Assembly (NCBI GenBank): GCA_029448655.1 | Contig: JACCLO010000013.1 | Location: 124,001-188,000 of the forward strand | Direction: 5' to 3' | Length of the DNA stretch: 64,000 nt | DNA from: Wolfiporia cocos | Lineage: Eukaryota; Basidiomycota; Agaricomycetes; Polyporales; Phaeolaceae | Shown here: positions 1 through 10,560 of the stretch, one piece after another | Layout: the number at the start of each line of letters is the position of its first letter | How positions within the stretch are numbered: position 1 is the stretch's first letter | Notes under the pieces: generated by a model | Database searches by the model: none | What the model saw: the letters and a program-made list of their open reading frames with translations, nothing else | What the model was told of the DNA's origin: nothing | Program-made: the position numbers and the translations under genes

Positions 1-913
1 CAAACAGCCCCATGATGCTGTAGATGACATCGACATCCCTTGTCGACGTGCGCATCAGTGCACTACGCCAGATGGCACTCTCCCGCTCGTTTCCTTCTCC
101 GTAAAACGCAACCTCGAGCTCTAGCAGCTGCGACTGGTGACAAGCGAGGAATGACCACTCAAGGTCAATCTGATCATTGTTGCGGTCGAGACGCGTGGAC
201 GAGAAATGCGGCCGTGTGCCAAGCATCAGTGCGTTCAGAAATGGCAGTACAAGCACACCATTTTCCGGCACAACCTCGATAGATGCGATGCTATTGCCCA
301 GAAAACCCCTCCCTAGCTCCCAGGTAACGATACAGATAACTTTCTCAGGAAGCAGCGTCTCCTGTAACGTCCACGATCGCTCTATCCATGATGTCCGCTC
401 GCTCACACAGACAAAGCCCCCGACTCCACCTGGAAGCACCATGCAGATGCGGCAGCTGCGGTAGATGGTAGCCATGTTCCTGATTTGCCAGTGCTTGTCA
501 TCCTCGAGCTTCTGCATGATGCATAATCTGTCAATCCAGATATATGGGATGCCTCTGCGCAGTGCAACAGAGCAGACAGTGTGTAGGACTTCGAGAGACA
601 GACGATCGCCGTCTTCCGCCCCTTCGACAGCAAGCGATGAGGAGACAGGGGGCTTGTGATTGCCTTCCCAGACGTAGGAGATCGTAGCATACGGCAATGA
701 GGCTAGCGTCCCAACATCGGCTCCCTGCCATATGCGCAGAATGCGCTCCGCGCAATAGGCGTTGCAATCGATGAATCGGATTGTGCGGGGAGTGGCAACG
801 TCATCAACACCTAAAGTCCTACCGGCTGCTTCAGCAAGAGTCCACTCGTACGGAAGTCCCAAACCAGGGCGGAAAGCTGCCGTTGCAGACTTCTTAGCTG
901 CCAGGATAGCCAT
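1..913 (-). CDS. HET-domain protein, partial (C-terminus beyond window edge)
   Basis: An open frame runs from an ATG at 913 to the window edge without a stop, about 304 codons. The product is a close relative of the two complete HET genes at 4708 and 8659, starting with the same LPYEWTLAEAAG and IRFIDCNAYCAERILRIWQGAD segments. HET signatures are visible: YATISYVWEG near residue 75, a WIDRLCIMQ block, and RSWTLQETLLP. HET domains (heterokaryon incompatibility) are known in filamentous fungi as executors of non-self-triggered cell death and are distantly TIR-like. It is the only HET copy on the minus strand, and its upstream spacer (914 to about 1700) is the reverse complement of the spacers before the other two, so it sits in an inverted copy of the repeat unit. 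The frame is intact as far as visible. Family assignment is firm; a role in incompatibility is inference. Confidence 0.85.
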   Translation of the reverse strand, partial: MAILAAKKSATAAFRPGLGLPYEWTLAEAAGRTLGVDDVATPRTIRFIDCNAYCAERILRIWQGADVGTLASLPYATISYVWEGNHKPPVSSSLAVEGAEDGDRLSLEVLHTVCSVALRRGIPYIWIDRLCIMQKLEDDKHWQIRNMATIYRSCRICMVLPGGVGGFVCVSERTSWIERSWTLQETLLPEKVICIVTWELGRGFLGNSIASIEVVPENGVLVLPFLNALMLGTRPHFSSTRLDRNNDQIDLEWSFLACHQSQLLELEVAFYGEGNERESAIWRSALMRTSTRDVDVIYSIMGLF

Positions 914-2538
914 GTCGAAGGTGGTTCAAGTGAGAGAAAGAGTAAACGCGTACGTGTTTGGTAGCGACTCTTGGCGCCCAACGATGGGCGTCATGTACTT
1001 TTGGAGCACCCGCGGACACGCACTTAAATCAAGAATCAACATTTGGATTGATGCAGACAATTTCTATTATATGCAAAAATATCCTGACAACTGAGAATGG
1101 AGACACCCTAACAGGATGCCGTATACCAGCCAAGGAGCTTTCTGTAATAAAGCAGGGATCGTGCCGATAGAACAGTGTCATTGAGCAGGTAGACTAACAT
1201 ATCCTCCAGGCAGGTAGGGTGCAAGTAGAGAGAAATCAATCTCTTGTGGGATGGGAGTTGTAGTGGAGCTTGGGGTAGGAGAGGAAGTGCGACCGCGCAC
1301 GTAGTCACCCTCTGAGATGCTGTCCGGTAACGACGTCTTGTACCATAGCGAAGTCCTGCAGGCTTCTCTGGTGCACCATTTGGCGCGCGCATGCGTCGCA
1401 CAAAGCAACGGAATCCAGCGCCGCCTATCTGCTCGTGGTTAGCAGAGTCAGCAGTGCTCACTATTGACGAAGGCAGGGCCGGGTGGTAGCACCAAACGCG
1501 GACTCGTAGGCGATCGCCTCACAAACTGCATCCCGACGTCCGCAATCACACCAAGAGCAAGAATCACCCTCAGCGGATCGCTGACCGCATACACATGATT
1601 GCGGACACGGATGCAGATGATCGCATCCGTGCCGCACGCACCAGTCGAGGTAGCCAGAGCGAGGGGCGTGCGCGACAGGCAGGGATGAGGAGGGCCAGAT
1701 GCGTTTCCCCCCATATCCACGAGACGAGATCTATGGAGAGTTTCGATTGGATGTACAGGCGCCTTTTCGTTCAAATACAATTTAGTGCCGAGGCTCGGAT
1801 ATGCTGGCCGAGGCCCAAAGACGTGAACTCGAGGAGGGGATGTTTGCATCCGCGAGTGCGATGATCCATGGAGCGAGCGAGAGCACAGCGCACCTCATCT
1901 GCGCGGCTGATGTACCACACGGACCCTACCGGAGTCAGCTTATCGTACATCGTCAATGTCAAGATCCGATTGAGCGTTTCTGCCACTGTTGTTAGATTGT
2001 TCGAGATACGTGAAGCGCGGCCAAGGAAAGTGCATTTTTGCAACACGGCGAGGCACGGGGTGCACTCGCCGACAAGATCACCACCTCATTAGCCAAGAAC
2101 AAGCAGTTGAGCCAGTGCCAGTCCCGCACCCCGTATAGCGCATTTTGTGACCAGGTAGCCAGTCGCATTACGGCTAGACCAGGCCGCGCATGGTGGGTCG
2201 CACAGAGAGCATGACTGGGCTGGGCTGGGCTTAGGCGCGGTGAGCGTGAGCCCGTGCGCACGTCAGACAAGGTTTGCACGCGGGCGAGGGAGAGCATGCC
2301 CGAGGTTAGCGCACCCAAGTCCGACGTCCCCGGAGAGTACATGCCCGTGCGCGGGCAGCAGCACGGCGGGTGAGCATGCAGAGGCAGCGTGGCGAGGACA
2401 ACGGACAAGTGGGTGGACAACGGACCAGCAAGTGCACCCGAAGCGCACACGAACCGGACGGGTGCCCGAGCCAGGGCGGACCGCTCGGCTGCTCCAGGGC
2501 GAACCGCATCTGTGGCTTGGCGCTGGCAGACCCCGCGC
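914..2538. other. Non-coding spacer, partly an inverted copy of the HET upstream region
   Basis: No credible gene was seen. The stretch 914 to about 1700, read on the minus strand, matches the sequence upstream of the HET genes at 4708 and 8659 (around 4270-4700 and 7960-8650), including the block around an ATCCGTGTCCGC-type sequence and the proximal segment around 1130-1200. From about 2100 to 2538 the sequence is GC-rich and holds only overlapping shadow frames. Confidence 0.6.
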
Positions 2539-2555
2539 GATCGACGATGGGATCT
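2539..2555 (+). promoter_or_regulatory. Conserved 17-bp upstream motif, copy 1
   Basis: GATCGACGATGGGATCT lies 84 bp upstream of the ATG at 2640. In gene orientation the same motif, GATCG(R)(Y)GATGGGATCT, occurs upstream of both paralogous genes at 13261 and 29184 at similar distance. The flanks are not similar, so the motif stands out. It begins and nearly ends with GATC. It is a candidate transcription-factor or core-promoter site; the function is unknown. Confidence 0.55.
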
Positions 2556-2639
2556 GATTCGTCAGGCGCCTACGCGTCTGCGTAGCATCCATGGCTGCAG
2601 CGCGCAGGGCACCCTTCTGTCCTCCTCCCCGCGTGCAGC

Positions 2640-3559
2640 ATGGCCGAGGATTCTGTCTCCCTAGAACGTGAGCACCTCGACGGCGAACACCCACCGTCCA
2701 TCGACGGTGAGCACCGGCCATCCTTCCCATCTTCGCCGCGCTGACAAACATAGCCCCCTCGCCGCGCTCCTCGGAAGATGGGATCGAGGGCCCGATACCC
2801 TTCCCCTCCTCCGTCTCCTCCTCCGCGTCGTCGCTCGCGCCCTCGGCATCCCCATACACGCGCCCGCGCCCCCCACGGAACTACTTGCCCTCCCCGCTGA
2901 ACCCGCACGGGCAGCTGCCACACCTCCCACCACCCATCACGCGCCCCTTCGCGTCCGGCAGCGCCACCGAGCCACGCTCCACGTCGATCACGCGCATCGC
3001 CTCCGAGGAGACGCACGCGCTCACCGCGGGGACGCCGGCCGGCGGCGCGACGATGGTCCTCTACCGCCTCGCCACGTTCGGCGACGACCACGCACCCGCA
3101 GACGGCGGCCTCCCACGCCCCGGGACCGACGCGGCCACCGCCTCGTGGCACGCCTCCGCGCTCTTCGCCCTCCCCGCCGACTCCAAGTACCCGCTCGCGG
3201 GCGCGTCCCCGCGGCGGCTCGTCCCCTACGCGTACGACCCGCTCTCCGAGCTCCCCTTCCTCGCCTCTCGCCCTCCCTCCGCAGCGTCCCGTGCGGCGGA
3301 GGACGAGGACGCGGACGATGATGACTGGGACGTGGCCGACGCGGGCAAGCCGTGCGCGCTCTCGTGGCGGGGCGTCGTCAACATCGGCGCACTCGCGCTT
3401 GTCCTCGGTGCGATCCTCGCGCTATTCATCTCGTACCCCGTCATCACGTTCTACCGCGACGACCCGCGTGCGCGCGACGTGTCCGCGGTGGGCTATGTCG
3501 GTGCGGCGGACGCGTCTGCATCTGCGTCGGCCACAGCGGCGATCAGTGTGGAGGAATAG
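2640..3559 (+). CDS. Short single-pass membrane protein resembling the N-terminus of Kre6/Skn1-family proteins
   Basis: Two exons: 2640-2706 and 2754-3559, with a 47-nt GT-AG intron. The paralogues at 13261 and 29184 have a small intron at the same place, which fixes the ATG at 2640. The product has a long Pro/Ser-rich, probably cytosolic N-terminus, then ITRIASEETHALT, then DSKYPL and RRLVPYAYDPLSELPF. An acidic run (EDEDADDDDWD) follows, then CALSWRGVVNIGALAL leading into a hydrophobic segment ending LFISYPVITFYRDD. This order resembles the region before the catalytic domain of basidiomycete Kre6/Skn1 (GH16) beta-glucan synthesis proteins. Here the protein stops about 35 residues after the membrane segment with an Ala/Ser-rich tail, so there is no glycosidase domain. 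An out-of-frame ATG at 2591 precedes the start. It could be a truncated gene or a separate short family; paralogues with the same architecture favour the latter. Confidence 0.7.
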
Positions 3560-4707
3560 GCCGCGGGTGGGTGCGTACACCGACGACCTAGGCCTCTCGT
3601 GCGAACCTCCTCCGCGCGCTCACGCGCCTTCCTCCGAAAAGCGCATCCGCGACCATGTTCATGGTACTGATCCAACCTCAGGTGCAGGCGATTGACGCGC
3701 AATGCTGAACGGCGCGCCCCGAGCTTAGCTCTCAAGCTCTCCCAACCCACCCTCCTCCATCGCCCATCCTCCACGGACCGGGCTGTGTCTTCCTTCTCCT
3801 CATATTCTCCCACTCGTATGTCTCGGACTCAGGGCTATGCGCGCCGAGGAGGCCGCAAATTAGGCTCGAGGTCACCTTTGGTCACTCTTCCGCTCCGCTA
3901 TAGTGGCTGGGCTAGAATTCCCGTCCTCGACCGGACTTTATACGACCCTGCTGTCCGACGAAAACCGAGACTGGACTTCCCTCAACATTTTATCCCGAAT
4001 GGAGGGAGTGCGCTGTGCGCGCCCCGTCCGCCCCATCACTTGCCGCTCTGCACTGTGGGCGCGCGCGCACAGCGTAGACGCGGTGCACATGCATTGCTTG
4101 ACGCTCTGCGCGCGCTGCGCCGTCACCAGACTGGCAGGTGCGCGTACAAGAATAAACCCAGAGCGTGGCGACCTGGCCTCCTCTCGTCCGTGCATGTGGA
4201 GGCAAGCACATCCGGTCCTACCTGTCCCCACCCTGCTTGGCGCGCACATCCCCCGCTCTGGCTGCCTCGCTGGTGCGTGAGGCACGGATGCTGTCGTCTG
4301 CATCCGTGTCCGCGACCGTGTGGACGGGGTTAGCGATAAATCCGCTGTTTGTGTGATCGCGGCCACGAATTTCTTTCTACTTCTACCCTACCTACCTGGA
4401 GGACCCAGAGTTATAGTCTATCCACTCAATGACACTGTTTGTTCTGTCGGCACTTGGTCCCTGCTTGCATTACAGAAGGCTCCTTGGCTGGTATGCGGCA
4501 TCCTGTCGAGATCATCATGTGGCCGTGGTTGTGAGTATAGTGGCTTCGGTGATAACAATGTCGTACATACACGTACTACACTACGATGCCGCAAGACGCC
4601 TGCCGCTCAGTAGGAATAGTCCGTGACGCCGATCATTTAATTAGGCGCCAAGAGTCGCTATCACTCTAGATCCTAGAGATCTTTCTCCCACTTGAACCAC
4701 CTTCGAC
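3560..4707. other. Non-coding spacer of unit 1
   Basis: No gene is supported. The sequence is alignable by eye with 6748-8658 of unit 2 and, in reverse complement, with 914 to about 1700. The frames present differ between the copies and are not conserved, which argues against coding. The segment directly before 4708 (TCGACATGGC context) probably contains the HET promoter. Confidence 0.6.
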
Positions 4708-6198
4708 ATGGCTATCCTGGTAGCTAGGAAGACTGCCGTGGCAGCATCCCACCCTGATCTGGGACTTCCTTACGAATGGACTCTTGCTGAAGCAGCCAGT
4801 ATGACTTTAGGTGTTGATGATGTTGCCACTCCCCGCACAATCCGATTCATCGATTGCAACGCCTACTGCGCGGAGCGCATTCTGCGCATATGGCAGGGAG
4901 CCGACGTTGAAAAGCTAGCTTCGTTGCCGTATGCTACGATCTCCTACGTCTGGAAAGGCAATCGTAACCCTCCTGTCTCCTCGTCGTTGGCTGTCGAAGG
5001 GGCGGAAGACGGCGATCGTCTGTCTCTCGAAGTCCTACACACTGTCTGCACCATCGCACTGCGTAGGGGCTTTCAATATCTCTGGCTCGACAGATTATGC
5101 ATCATGCAGGAGCTCAAGGACGACAAGCACTGGCAGATCAGGAACATGGCTGCTATTTATCGCAGCTGCCGTACTTGCATTGTGCTTCCAGGTGGAATTG
5201 GGGGCTTTGTCGGTGTGAGCGAGCGGACATCATGGATACAACGATCGTGGACGTTACAGGAAGCGCTGCTTCCTCCGGATGTTATCTGCATCGTTGGCTG
5301 GGAGTTAGGGAGGGGATATTTGGGCACCAGCACTTTGACTCTCGAGGTTGCGCCGGAAGATGGTGTGCTTGTATTGCCATTTTGGCAGGCGCTGACGCTT
5401 GGCACACGGCCGTATTTCTCGCTTTCCGCTGACAGGAATGATCAAAGTCCCCTTCAGTGGTCTGTCCTCACCTGTCACCGGTCGCAGCTGCTAGAGCTCG
5501 AGGTTGCAATGCGCGGGAGAGACGAGGAGCGGGAGAGTGCCATCTGGCGTAGCGCGCTGATGCGCACATCGACGAGGGATGTCGATGTCATCTACAGCAT
5601 CATGGGTCTGTTTGGCGTTCAGCTGGACCCTGCACTATACTCAGGAAGGACAGAGGCTACCATTGCGCTTCTGAGGGCCATCACAGCGCGCGGAGGGAAA
5701 GCGACTTGGTTTGGCGCGTCGATGTCATTGCCAATGTCATATGTGGATCGTACAATGCCGCCGACGCCTTTGTCAACCGATCAAGATGAAGGGTCTCTTG
5801 TGACGGGTACTTATTGGTATTTGCACAACGCTCCAACTGTTACTGTCGACAACGTCGGATTCATACTGTTTACCGCACCAATGTCATCAGTCTCGTTTGG
5901 ACCTCCATTATCAGACTTGGATATGCAGTCAATCACAGTTAGCGGAAGGAATGGGCGAGCATATCTCGGTGGAAGGCCAGGATCTCATGCTGTGATCATT
6001 GGAACAACAGAGCTCTACTCTACCGCAAGTATGGCACGGATGGTGTGGAAGGAGACAATTTTACTCATGCTGATTGAGCCTCATAAAGATGGTGGTGGGT
6101 GGTGCAAAACCGGAATGGCAATGGTGTCTCCTCAGTTAGTGGCAGGATGGATGGAGCAGGAAGTCAAATTAGTAGCTAAAGCTGTGTGGGGATCTTGA
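4708..6198 (+). CDS. HET-domain protein (heterokaryon incompatibility type)
   Basis: Single-exon gene of 496 codons with an uninterrupted frame. The N-terminal part holds FIDCNAYCAERILRIWQGAD. The HET domain then starts at YATISYVWKGN (residue about 74) and continues with LWLDRLCIMQELKDDKHWQI, the IYRSCRTCIVLPGG region and IQRSWTLQEALLP (about residue 180). Further on is RDVDVIYSIMGLFGVQLDPA, a block often found after HET domains in which the locus of domain end is read. The C-terminal third has no motif I recognise. The family is known to trigger programmed cell death on non-self fusion; no partner domain (NACHT, ankyrin) is fused here. It is a very close paralogue of the genes at 8659 and 1-913. 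The start is supported by conservation of the ATG and the preceding 11 bases in all three copies. Confidence 0.9.
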   Translation: MAILVARKTAVAASHPDLGLPYEWTLAEAASMTLGVDDVATPRTIRFIDCNAYCAERILRIWQGADVEKLASLPYATISYVWKGNRNPPVSSSLAVEGAEDGDRLSLEVLHTVCTIALRRGFQYLWLDRLCIMQELKDDKHWQIRNMAAIYRSCRTCIVLPGGIGGFVGVSERTSWIQRSWTLQEALLPPDVICIVGWELGRGYLGTSTLTLEVAPEDGVLVLPFWQALTLGTRPYFSLSADRNDQSPLQWSVLTCHRSQLLELEVAMRGRDEERESAIWRSALMRTSTRDVDVIYSIMGLFGVQLDPALYSGRTEATIALLRAITARGGKATWFGASMSLPMSYVDRTMPPTPLSTDQDEGSLVTGTYWYLHNAPTVTVDNVGFILFTAPMSSVSFGPPLSDLDMQSITVSGRNGRAYLGGRPGSHAVIIGTTELYSTASMARMVWKETILLMLIEPHKDGGGWCKTGMAMVSPQLVAGWMEQEVKLVAKAVWGS

Positions 6199-6396
6199 CT
6201 GTATGCTGGAATGTTTTCTGCCTGTCCCAGCTGAGGTCATGAGTAGTGATGGCATGGTTCGGTAGAGCTATACTGTATGTGTGACAATACTGCAACAATA
6301 TTGGACTTACGTGCAGATATAGCTTTCTATGCTCGCGGGCACATCCCCCCACAGCAGCTCGTCCCCACGACTGTCTTCCTATACTCAGGCTGATTT

Positions 6397-6747
6397 ATGA
6401 GCCTACTCGTCCCCTACACGTACGATCTGCTCTCCGAGCTCCCCTTCCTCGCCTCTCGCCTCCCCTCCACCGAGTCCCATGCGGGTGAGGACACGGGTGA
6501 TGACGATGATGACTGGGACGCGGCCGACGTGGGCAAGATGTGCGCGCTCTCGTGGTGGGGTGTTGTCAATGTCAGTGCGCTCGTGCTCGTCCTTGGGGCG
6601 ATTCTCGCACTCTTCATCTCATACCCCGTCATCACGTTCTACCGCGACGACCCGCATATGCGCGACGTGCCCGCGGTGGGCTACGTTGGTGCGGCGGATG
6701 CGTCTGCATCTGCGTCGGCCACGGCGGCGATCAGGGTGGAGGGATAG
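6397..6747 (+). pseudogene. 5'-truncated copy of the Kre6/Skn1-N-terminus-like membrane gene
   Basis: The frame keeps LVPYTYDLLSELPFLASRLP, the acidic run, CALSWWGVVNVSALVLVLGAILALFISYPVITFYRDD and the same Ala/Ser tail as the gene at 2640. It lacks the first two thirds, because the tandem-unit junction at 6331 falls inside the gene. Its would-be ATG at 6397 is fortuitous. The upstream sequence is the 3' flank of the HET gene, not the gene's own promoter, and the 17-bp motif is absent. It might still be expressed as a 116-residue membrane peptide, but nothing in the sequence supports that. Confidence 0.65.
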
Positions 6748-8658
6748 GCCGTGGGCGGGTGCGTACACCAACGACCTCTCGTGCAAACCTCCTCCGTGCG
6801 CTCACGCGCCTTCCTCCGCAAAGCGCATCCGCGACCACGTTCTTGGTACTGACCAAGCCGGCACAGGCGACCGACGCGCGATGCAGGACGGGCGCGCCAC
6901 GAGCTCAGCTCGCAAGCTCGCAACCCACCCACCCACCTGCACCCTCCTCCACCCCACAGCACCACACGCTCCTTCCCAATCCTCGCCGCTCTTCGCCCTC
7001 TCCGCTCGAACATCAGACCGGCCAATGCGCCAGATCCCTGCCTCCTCCTTGCCTCTCCATCCTACACCCACACCCATACTCCTGATCCCATCCGCACCCC
7101 GGCCGACCACGTCGATCGCCGCACGCACGCCGCCCACGTGCACCATTCGGAGGTGTATGCTGCTCGCCTGGTGCGCGCTCGTCCGTTCTTCGTTGACAGC
7201 GACATCCGTCACCTTACCAAGCCTCTGCTCGCCGCCTATTGCTGCATTCGCTCTACATACCACTTACCTCCTGCGATCGCGCGCAGTGCACCGTTGACGA
7301 CTTGTCGCCGTCCGCCACTGTCTCCTATCCCCTCCCTCATCCTTGCACGCACGGTGCCCCCCTGAGCCTGTGTACAACAGTCCCTTGTCCCATTCTCCCG
7401 CCGCCTCACTAGAGCTCAGTCTCGCCTGGCCTACTGTACTGCTCATTGCACCTATGGACTAGGCTGTGTCGTCCTTCTTCCCATATTCTCTCACTCGCAC
7501 GTCTCAGACTCAGGGTTATGCACGCTGAGGAGGCCGCAGACTGGGCATGAGGACACCTTTGGCCACTCTTCCGCTCCGACAGAGTGGCTGGGCTGTGATA
7601 TCAGAATACCCGTCCTCGCCCGGACTTTATACGACCCTGCCGTCCGACGGAAACCGGAGACTGGACCTTCCTTCACATTTTATCCCGAATGGAGGGAGTG
7701 CGCCGTCCGCCCCCCGTCTCGCCCCATCGCTTACCGCTCTGCACTGTGTGCGCGCGAGCTCAGCGTAGACGCGGTGCACATGCATTGCTTGACGCTCTGC
7801 GCACGCTGCGCCGTCACCAGACTGGGCGGTGCGCGTACAACCCAGAGCGTGGCGACCTGGCCTCCTCTCGTCCGTACATGCAGGGGCCAGCGGCTAGCAC
7901 AGCCGGTCCTACCTGTTACAGTCCCCACCCCTGCTTGGCGCGCACGCCCCCGCTCTGGCTGCCTCGCTGGTGCGTGCGGCACGGATGCTGTCGTCTGCAT
8001 CCGTGTCCGCATCCGTGTGGACGGCGTCAGCGATTTGCTGAGGGCGATCCTTGCTCTTGGTGTGATTGCGGCCACGATCGGTTGCAGTCGAGATGCGTTT
8101 TGTGGGGCATCGGCTGATGCTGCGGCACGGATGCCGTCGTCTGCATCCGTATCCGCAATCGTGTGGACGGCGTTGGCGATCTGCCGAGGGCGGTTCTCGC
8201 TCCTAGTGTGTCTGCGGCCACGATCGGCTGTAGTCGAGATGCGATTTGTGAGGCGATCGCCTGCGGGTCCGCGTGTGGTGCTACCACCCTGCCCTGGATT
8301 CGCCGATAGTGAGCACTGCCGACTCTGCTGACCACGAACAGATGGACGGCGCCGGATCGCGTCGCTTTGTGCGATACAACCCTCAGCGCGCAGAGAAGCC
8401 TGCGGGCTTTTTCTACGGTACAGGATGTCGCTACCGGACAGCATCTCGGAGGGCGACTACATGCGCGCTCGCAATGTTGTGCATACGCTACACTACAATG
8501 TCGCAAGATGCCTGTCGGCATGTCTCCATTCTCAGTTGTCAGGATGTTCTCGGATATAATAGGAGTCTGCATTAATATCGAGATTCTTCATTAAAGTGCG
8601 CCATCGTTAGGCGCCAAGAGTCGCTATCACTCTTTCTTCCACTTGAACCACCTTCGAC
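6748..8658. other. Non-coding spacer of unit 2
   Basis: No gene supported. Similar to 3560-4707 but longer, with an added pyrimidine-rich stretch (about 6950-7480) and an internal tandem repeat (7976 to about 8265). Frames seen here are not preserved in the unit 1 copy. Confidence 0.6.
7976..8265. repeat. 146-bp direct repeat, two copies, in the HET upstream spacer
   Basis: Copies start at 7976 and 8122 with GCGGCACGGATG and run through an ATCCGTGTCCGC-like block to a GCGGCCACGATCGG block. Unit 1 and the inverted left-hand copy each carry only one, so the duplication is specific to unit 2. Confidence 0.7.
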
Positions 8659-10206
8659 ATGGCTATCCTAATAGCTAGGAAGACTGCCATCGCAGCATCC
8701 CACCCTGATCTGGGACTTCCTTACGAATGGACTCTTGCTGAAGCAGCCGGTATGACTTTAGGTATCGATGACATTGCCACTCCCCGCACAATCCGATTCA
8801 TCGATTGCAATGCCTATTGCGCGGAGCGCATTCTGCGCATATGGCAGGGAGCCGACGTTGAAAAGCTAGCTTCGTTGCCGTATGCTACGATCTCCTACGT
8901 CTGGAAAGGCAATCGTAAGCCTCCTGTCTCCTCGTCGTTGGCCGTCGAAGGAGCGGAAGACGGCGATCGTCTGTCTCTCGAAGTCCTACACACTGTCTGC
9001 TCTATCGCACTACGTAGGGGCTTTCCATATCTCTGGCTCGACAGATTATGCATCATGCAGAAGCTCAAGGATGACAAGCACTGGCAGATCAGGAACATGG
9101 CTGCTATTTATCGCAGCTGCCGCACCTGCATTGTGCTTCCAGGTGGAATCGGGGGCTTTGTCGGTGTGAGTGAGCGGACGTCATGGATACAACGATCGTG
9201 GACGCTACAGGAGACGCTGCTTCCTCCGGATGTTGTCTGCGTCGTTGGCTGGGAGTTGGGGAGAGGATATTTGGGCACCAGCATTCAAATAGTCGAGGTT
9301 GTGCCGGAAGATGGTGTGCTTGTATTGTCATTTTGGCGGGCGCTGACGTTTGGCACACGGCCGCATTTCTCGTCCGCGTATGCCGCCCGTAGGGGTGATC
9401 GAATTGACCTTGAGTGGTCTTTCCTCGCCTATCACCGGTCGCAGCTGGTCGAGCTCGAGGTTGCAATGCGCGGAAGAGACGAGGAGCGGGAGAGTGCCAT
9501 CTGGCGTAGCGCGCTGATGCGCACATCGACGAGGGATGTCGATGTCATCTACAGCATCATGGGTCTGTTTGGCGTTCAGCTGGACCCTGCACTGTATACA
9601 GGACGGACCGAGGCTACCATTGCGCTTCTGAGGGCCATCACAGCGCGCGGAGGGAAAGCGACTTGGTTTGGCGCATCGATGTCATTACCAATGTCGTCTG
9701 TGGATCGTACAATGCCGCCGACCACCAATCAAGATGCGACATCCATCCTCCTTCCAGATGGTAGCTTGATTGATGAAAGGTCTCTTGTGACGGGTGCTAG
9801 TTGGTATTTGCACAATGCTCCAACTGTGTTGCACAATGCTCCAACTGTGACTGTCGACAAGGCCGGATTCATCCTGTTTACTGCACCAATGTCATCAGTC
9901 TCGTTTGGAGCTTCAAAGGTAAACTCGGGTGTGCGGTCAATCACAGCCGGCGGGCAGAATGGGCGAGCGTATTTCAGTGGAAGGCCGGGATCTCATGCTG
10001 TAATCATTGGAACAACAAAGCTCTACTCTTCTGCAAGTATGGCGCGGAGAGTGTGGGAGGAGACAATTTTACTCATGCTGATTGAGCTTCATAAAGATGG
10101 TGGTGGGTGGTGCAAAACTGGAATGGCAATGGTGTCTCCTCAGTTAGTGGCAGGATGGATGGAGCAGGAAGTCAAATTAGTAGCCAGAGCTGTGTGGGGA
10201 TCTTGA
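8659..10206 (+). CDS. HET-domain protein (heterokaryon incompatibility type), second tandem copy
   Basis: Single-exon gene of 515 codons, intact. It is nearly identical to the 4708 gene through the HET domain (YATISYVWKGN, LWLDRLCIMQKL, IQRSWTLQETLLP) and the RDVDVIYSIMGLFGVQ block. It differs in short patches: an expanded segment around residues 245-260 and a longer loop near residues 355-400. That loop includes an in-frame duplication, so LHNAPTV occurs twice in a row. Because two open frames of this length have survived with mostly conservative changes, both tandem copies are probably functional and diversifying. No signal peptide or membrane segment is seen, and cytosolic action is expected from the family. 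Confidence 0.9.
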   Translation: MAILIARKTAIAASHPDLGLPYEWTLAEAAGMTLGIDDIATPRTIRFIDCNAYCAERILRIWQGADVEKLASLPYATISYVWKGNRKPPVSSSLAVEGAEDGDRLSLEVLHTVCSIALRRGFPYLWLDRLCIMQKLKDDKHWQIRNMAAIYRSCRTCIVLPGGIGGFVGVSERTSWIQRSWTLQETLLPPDVVCVVGWELGRGYLGTSIQIVEVVPEDGVLVLSFWRALTFGTRPHFSSAYAARRGDRIDLEWSFLAYHRSQLVELEVAMRGRDEERESAIWRSALMRTSTRDVDVIYSIMGLFGVQLDPALYTGRTEATIALLRAITARGGKATWFGASMSLPMSSVDRTMPPTTNQDATSILLPDGSLIDERSLVTGASWYLHNAPTVLHNAPTVTVDKAGFILFTAPMSSVSFGASKVNSGVRSITAGGQNGRAYFSGRPGSHAVIIGTTKLYSSASMARRVWEETILLMLIELHKDGGGWCKTGMAMVSPQLVAGWMEQEVKLVARAVWGS

Positions 10207-10341
10207 CTGTATGCTGGAATGTTTTCTGCCTGTCCCAGCCGAGGTCATGATGAGTAGTGATAGCATGGCTTGGTAGAGCTATACTGTATGTGTGACAATA
10301 TTGTAACATTATCGGATTTACATGCAGATTTAACTTTCTAC

Positions 10342-10560
10342 GCTCGCGGGCGCGTCCCCGCGGCGGCTCGTCCCCTACGCGTACGACCCGCTCTCCGAGC
10401 TCCCCTCCCTCGCCTCCCGCCCCTCCTCCGCAGAGTCCCGTGCCGTGAGCGGAGGGTGAGGACGATGGCGACTGGGACGCGGGCGACGCGGGCAAGCCGT
10501 GCGCGCTCTCGTGGCGGAGCGTTGTGAACATCGGCCCGCTCGCGCGCGTCTCTCGGTACA
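10342..10560 (+). pseudogene. Fragment of the Kre6/Skn1-N-terminus-like membrane gene (third tandem unit)
   Basis: The fragment starts with the same GCTCGCGGGCGCGTCC junction and carries the RRLVPYAYDPLSELP coding stretch. Its frame is then broken (an in-frame TGA near 10457 in the SRAVSGG region), and similarity stops within the membrane-segment coding part. Downstream, from about 10590, short similarity to the spacer near 7083 resumes, so the fragment has an internal deletion. It is not a gene. Confidence 0.7.

Larger units (their letters stand above)
3193..10560. repeat. Tandem array: membrane-gene 3' part, spacer, HET gene (2 full units plus a third partial)
   Basis: Units begin at 3193, 6331 and 10342 with the same GCTCGCGGGC sequence. 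At 6331 and 10342 this joins directly onto the same HET 3' flank (a GTGACAATA...TTTCTA block). Unit lengths are 3138 and 4011 bp, part of the difference being a duplicated 146-bp spacer segment. The third unit decays after about 220 bp. The common junction points to one founding duplication followed by unequal crossing-over. Confidence 0.8.
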
